The position numbers and the translations under genes were made by a program. 64,000 bases of DNA, taken from Malania oleifera. Its lineage: Eukaryota > Streptophyta > Magnoliopsida > Santalales > Ximeniaceae. The notes beneath the pieces were generated by a model, which saw only the letters and a program-made list of their open reading frames with translations, searched no databases and was not told the origin of the DNA. Positions within the stretch are counted from its first letter, which is position 1, and every line of letters begins with the position of its first letter. The stretch is taken from contig NC_080426.1 of assembly GCF_029873635.1 (NCBI RefSeq), positions 50,854,093 to 50,918,092 of the forward strand, read 5' to 3'. Positions 60,785-64,000 of the stretch are shown here, one piece after another.

Positions 60785-63266
60785 TGTTGTTGTTGTTATA
60801 TAAAAAGAATAAAAATTAATAATAATTTACAATAACAATAATAAAAACTAGTAATAATATATCTCTACTATTAAAATAATAATAAATAATAAATAATTAT
60901 TAATGTTATTTTAAGGATACTAATTATTATTAAAGTAATAAAAAAATAATAACAACTAATAATAACTACAATGAAAATAATATTTATTATTGTAAAATAA
61001 TAACATCAAGCGCAATAATAATAAATAAAGGAAAAAATAATAACAATTATTATTTTAAGGATTATAATTATTATAAAAATAATAAAAAGTAGAAATAAAA
61101 TAACAACAATAAAAAATAGTAATTACACTTATGACAATCATTGTTATGAAAATAATAAAAAATAATAATAAAATAGAATCAACAACAAATAATAATACGA
61201 ATTGTTTGTTATTATTATAAAAATAATAAAAACTAATAATAATTAAAATAACAATAATAAAATTTAATAATAATATTTACTTCTATCAAAATAATAGTAA
61301 CAACAATAATAACAATAATAAAAATTAATAAAAATTACCATTATAAAATAAAAAATAATACAAAATTAAATAATTATACATTAGGGATTTTTAATAAAAA
61401 ATCATTGTTTTTCATTCCATTATAGAATCCATTGAAGAATACTAAATGTTGGAAAGAAATTGAAACTGAATTCCTACCGTGATTCCATGTTACTAACCAA
61501 ACGCAGGAATTGCATTCCCTAAGCAATTCCATTCCTACCTTGATTCCATTCTTCCCTCGATTTCTTTCCTGCTTCAATTTCATTCCGCAAATCAAATGGG
61601 GGGTTACTGAATTTGTCCTCTATACATATAAACTTATGCATTTAGCCTGTCTAATTTCTTTTGCCAAGGTTTGCTTCTTGTTTGTTCTTTTATGTGGCTG
61701 GTGGTTGTAGGGAAGTGTTGTTGTGGGAACTGATTTTATGGAGGTACATCTTATTTATCATGATCCAAAAAGTAAAATTTGCCGAGATGAGAATGCTTAG
61801 ATGGATGAGTGGTATAACATTGAAAGATAAATTAAAAAATGAACATATTCGTTGTAAGTTAGGTGTAATTCCTATAGAAGTTAAGATAAGGGAGGGACGA
61901 CTCAAATGGTATGGACACTTGCAACGTAAGCCTTATAGTGCACCTATGAGGAAGAGTGATTTATTTATTGTGGGGGGTAGTAGAAGAGGTAGGGGTAGAC
62001 CTAAAATAACTTGAGAGGAGATAGTGAGTAAGGATTTAATATTCTTGAATCTATCAAAAGAAATGGTCCATGATCTCATAAATTAGCGGAAAAGGATTCA
62101 TATAGCTGACCCCACTTAGTGGGACTAAGGCTTGGTTTTGTTGTTGTTGTGTTGTATCTTATTTATCATGAGAATTTGTCATCTTAGTTTCATTGCTCAT
62201 GAAAGGTTGCATCTTGTTTTACTAACTAAAGAAATGCAACCTTTTAAGTAAATTAGCACCTATTCTTTCTTGGCTTGACAAGACTGGATTAAGCTTGATT
62301 TTTTGACCTCTTGTAACATAGAAAGCCAGGCTACCTTCCATTCTGGTTTGTGCGGGTCAATTCAGGATAAGCTCTCTTTTTATCTGATATTAGAGATTAT
62401 TGTCGTTATCATTTGCCATTTTCCTTTTTGAAAGCTTAGCTCTTTTGGTCAGGTTCCATGAAGAGGTGATGGGATTGCCTTTAGCTGGAATTGAAGCAGT
62501 TTTGTCCAGTGATGATCTCCAGGTTGCATCAGAGGATGCAGTATATGACTTTGTATTGAAGTGGGCCAGGGGTCAGTACCCAAAACTTGAGGATCGGCGA
62601 GAAGTCCTTGGTTCACGCCTCGCTCGGTTCATTCGTTTCCCTTACATGACCTGTCGTAAGCTTAAGAAGGTATTAACTTGTAATGACTTTGATCATGACC
62701 TTGCATCCAAGGTTGTGCTTGAGGCCCTCTTTTTTAAGGCTGAAGCTCCACACCGGCAACGAATGCTGGCTGCAGAGGAGTCTGCTGTCACGAATCGCCG
62801 CTTTGTGGAACGAGCCTACAAGTATCGACCAGTCAAGGTGGTCGAGTTTGAACTTCCCCGGCAGCAGTGTGTGGTGTACCTGGATTTGAAGCGGGAGGAG
62901 TGCGCAAATTTGTTTCCATCAGGTCGGGTGTATTCACAGGCATTCCACTTGGGTGGACAAGGGTTCTTCCTCTCAGCGCACTGCAACATGGACCAGCAGA
63001 TGTCTTTCCATTGCTTTGGGCTGTTTTTGGGAATGCAAGAAAAGGGTTCAGTGACTTTTGCAGTAGACTACGAGTTTGCAGCAAGGTCAAAGCCAACGGA
63101 GGAGTACATTAGCAAATATAAAGGCAATTATGTGTTTACTGGGGGCAAGGCAGTTGGCTACCGAAACTTATTTGGCATACAGTGGACTTCCTTCATGGCC
63201 GAGGACAGTCTTTACTTCATAAATGGCAACCTCCATCTCAGGGCTGAGCTTACCATCAGGCACTAA
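51459..63266 (+). CDS. POB1: BTB-BACK protein of the POB1/LRB family (6 exons, 548 codons)
   Basis: Exons: 51459-51705, 56760-56879, 59265-59386, 59501-59564, 59802-60081 and 62453-63266; all introns are GT-AG and the frame is continuous (1647 bases with stop). The N-terminus [20 protein letters not shown] and [20 protein letters not shown] is diagnostic. RHRKRRRED-type basic motif at about residues 70-80 is a likely nuclear signal. The BTB domain (about 140-260) has [20 protein letters not shown] and [24 protein letters not shown] (about 290-390) has [20 protein letters not shown]. The C-terminal part includes [17 protein letters not shown] and [18 protein letters not shown]. Length is close to Arabidopsis LRB1/LRB2 (561). 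Known family role: CUL3 ubiquitin-ligase substrate adaptors acting in the nucleus, with phytochrome B/PIF3 turnover and defence among reported processes. No defect seen. Introns 1, 2 and 5 are unusually long and transposon-rich. Confidence 0.95.
51706..52560 (+). other. Intron 1 of the POB1-like gene, first part
   Basis: Non-coding, T-rich on the plus strand. No repeat recognised before 52560. Confidence 0.6.
52561..54238. repeat. Old repeat in POB1-like intron 1, with direct repeat shared downstream
   Basis: The block 52735-52975 (CACCCTATTTATAAGAAA-like TATA region, then AAATTACRAATGAA and TGAATTAGTCTCCAAC) matches 54985-55510 in the same orientation, as the two LTRs of an old element would. 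The interior has minus-strand frames at 52945-53407 and 53563-53835 that I do not recognise. It is best described as a degraded LTR-type remnant. The assignment is uncertain. Confidence 0.35.
54239..54450. repeat. Left end of a hAT-type MITE-like repeat (degenerate)
   Basis: TAGGGGTGACAAAATTGGTTAAC resembles a hAT-MITE terminus and is followed by GGGTTCGGGTTCGGGTT and AAACGGGTATCCGTT words. No matching right end or target duplication is found. Confidence 0.35.
54525..54935 (+). repeat. Tandem repeat, about 170-bp unit, 2.4 copies
   Basis: The unit CAAGTCAAAATCCCTATGATT ... AGAGCACTAAGCACCAAATCC recurs near 54558, 54713 and 54881, each with GGGGATTTGGCCCTCTT-like sequence and GACGGCAGCAAGGA. 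Units are diverged. Confidence 0.8.
55072..55346 (+). mobile_element. 5'-truncated LINE tail with 15-bp target duplication
   Basis: A 275-bp insert ends CTATTAATGAAATTC, TTTTTTTACTATCCCAAAAAA, as plant L1 3' ends do. It is flanked by CCCTAAAGATGCATG (55057-55071) and CCCTAAAGATACATG (55347-55361), 14 of 15 alike. It splits the direct-repeat copy at 54985-55510. Confidence 0.75.
55455..56340 (+). repeat. Tandem duplication of about 447 bp in POB1-like intron 1
   Basis: GGATCCAACTGTCTCTTGAT near 55459 and GGATCCAACTGTCCCTTGAT near 55906 begin two units that align to their ends (CATGTACCATGTTTCAGAAC-type stretch near 55868 and 56316). By eye about nine in ten positions agree. Confidence 0.85.
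56880..59264 (+). other. Intron 2 of the POB1-like gene
   Basis: GT at 56880 and TTTCAG at 59259-59264. Non-coding. A TA run lies at about 57598-57612 and a GA run at 58105-58117. Short frames inside show no family resemblance. Confidence 0.75.
60143..61603. mobile_element. Harbinger-like TIR element with expanded AAT repeats in intron 5
   Basis: The left end TGCCCCTCTTGGGTTGTGG and the inverted right end (minus-strand CCCCCCATTTGATTTGCGG) match, with GGAAT repeats just inside both arms. The trinucleotide TTA lies on both sides (60140-60142, 61604-61606). The centre (60340-61375) is about 1 kb of degenerate AAT/ATT repeat, including a perfect (AAT)n run at about 60748-60783. No transposase frame. 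The superfamily call rests on a 3-bp duplication and imperfect TIRs. Confidence 0.5.
61745..62152 (+). mobile_element. RTE-type LINE 3' end in intron 5 (truncated)
   Basis: Translation reads [20 protein letters not shown], then [20 protein letters not shown] and [13 protein letters not shown], the C-terminal end of plant RTE reverse transcriptase. It closes with GACCCCACTTAGTGGGACTA and AGGCTTGGTTTTGTTGTTGT, the TTG-type tail of plant RTE elements. It is the same family as the reversed copy at 3600-4228. The frame is interrupted near its end. Confidence 0.85.
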
Positions 63267-63775
63267 CTCTTTCTCAGAGCTTCTAATCAACTTGTCGCTA
63301 ACCTTTTATTTTTTGGGCCCCTTTTTGGCACGAGCAAGACAAAAGCCTAATTATGGAATCATGTTATGCTATTGATGTTATTTGAAGTTAAAAATTATCC
63401 AAAATAGTCCTTTGTGCCAAATTGCAATCGCAATTAGAAAGGTAGCAAATGTAAATGGGGTTGACTTTATGGAGGTTTTAAGGGTTTCTTTTCTGTTCTA
63501 TTTTGTTGTTAACGCAGTCTTGTGATATTTTTGACCAAACTGTTTCAATGTGCTTGTTTGGAAACCTTAAAAGAGGAATAATTGAAAATGGCTGCCAAAT
63601 GTGCAAAATTTGAAATCAGAATGAAAACTACAATTGAATGTTGTCGTGCCATGTTCTTCTGATGAGTAATGCTGCGAAATTTGGATGAATTTTCAATTGA
63701 ATGCTGTTGTTCCCTCCTGTTGGGGTGGTTGTATTAGGACAGATGTTTTTATTGAATTGTCAGAAATAAAAAAAA
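63267..63775 (+). other. 3' untranslated region of the POB1-like gene
   Basis: T-rich sequence after the TAA stop. GAAATAAAAAAAAAAAAC at 63763 could hold a polyadenylation signal, but an exact end cannot be set. The 68-codon frame at 63685-63891 runs into poly-A and is not taken as a gene. Confidence 0.5.
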
Positions 63776-63835
63776 AAAACATATATTTTGACTGGACTGC
63801 GGAAACAATTTATATGTTGGTTGTTGTGGTGGCCC

Positions 63836-63863
63836 AAAAAAAAAAAAAAAAAAAAAAAAAAAA
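63836..63863. repeat. Poly-A run
   Basis: About 28 consecutive A, followed by A-rich sequence. Confidence 0.95.
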
Positions 63864-64000
63864 CAGAAAAAGGAAAAAAAACCAGTTATGATGCCAATGA
63901 AATGGGTGTTCTGCTCGTCACCATATACGGCTGCGAATTTGTCGAGCCGTCTGCAGTTATTCGGTGCTCATTTGATAATAGGTTCATTTGGGTTTACTAT

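Noticed and set aside
61690-61905. Minus-strand frame in intron 5
   Set aside because: It is antisense to the RTE LINE fragment.
62833-63112. Minus- and alternate-frame reading frames in the last POB1 exon
   Set aside because: Shadows of the conserved C-terminal coding exon.
63836-63891. Poly-A run as the tail of a processed retrocopy
   Set aside because: No coding or LINE-like sequence precedes it and no flanking duplication was found.
1-64000. tRNA or rRNA genes
   Set aside because: None was recognised by eye; tRNA-Met-like words at 11426, 24332 and 31647 are primer sites of LTR elements, not tRNA genes.

Overview
This window is plant nuclear DNA, most likely from a woody eudicot. The evidence is spliced genes with GT-AG introns, a miR159-type hairpin, tRNA-Met-primed LTR retrotransposons, plant RTE and L1 LINEs, and hAT-type non-autonomous elements with 8-bp target duplications. 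I cannot name the species. Three host loci are well supported. (1) A minus-strand gene of three coding exons (13797-18905) encodes a coiled-coil protein of the Arabidopsis At5g41620/At3g11590 family. (2) A plus-strand MIR159 locus has its TATA box near 42000 and its mature 21-mer at 42312-42332. (3) A plus-strand six-exon gene (51459-63266) encodes a BTB-BACK protein of the POB1/LRB (LIGHT-RESPONSE BTB) family. Its spliced reading frame is 548 codons and looks intact.

The rest is mainly a nested transposon graveyard. Positions 1-3593 hold the 3' end of a Ty3/gypsy element with a 2.1-kb LTR. It is followed by a reversed RTE-LINE 3' end (3600-4228) and an old gypsy remnant (4231-7867). That remnant was entered by a 607-bp hAT MITE (6197-6803) and abuts a 2.25-kb solo LTR (7873-10126, 5-bp duplication CCCAC). 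A miniature copia-type element (11065-11774, duplication TTCAC) lies before the first gene.

Upstream of that gene is a large terminal-inverted-repeat element (about 19690-20825). Each arm has three short palindromes, and the centre carries a spliced-exon fragment resembling a RADIALIS/MYB-SANT gene. A copia pol fragment (21240-22289) abuts a tRNA-Met-primed LTR element (22290-29509) that holds gag-like sequence and a 'putative plant transposon protein' (PF20167-like) open region. Next is a nearly complete but broken gypsy element with both LTRs (29809-38572). It is bracketed by a duplicated 300-bp stretch, evidence of a rearrangement.

From 39 to 51 kb the DNA is AT-rich and gene-poor. It holds a second hAT element (40983-41797), the MIR159 locus with an adjacent minisatellite, and an L1 fragment split by a 1.7-kb solo LTR (48252-49957). 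The POB1-like gene tolerates repeats in its introns: diverged direct repeats, a LINE tail with a 15-bp duplication and a 447-bp tandem duplication in intron 1; a Harbinger-like element swollen by AAT repeats and an RTE tail in intron 5.

The three host loci show no sign of acting together. Each is a separate transcription unit. From family knowledge, the BTB-BACK protein would act as a CUL3 ubiquitin-ligase adaptor, miR159 would repress GAMYB-like transcripts, and the coiled-coil protein has no settled function. All exon boundaries were read by eye from splice sites and family resemblance.
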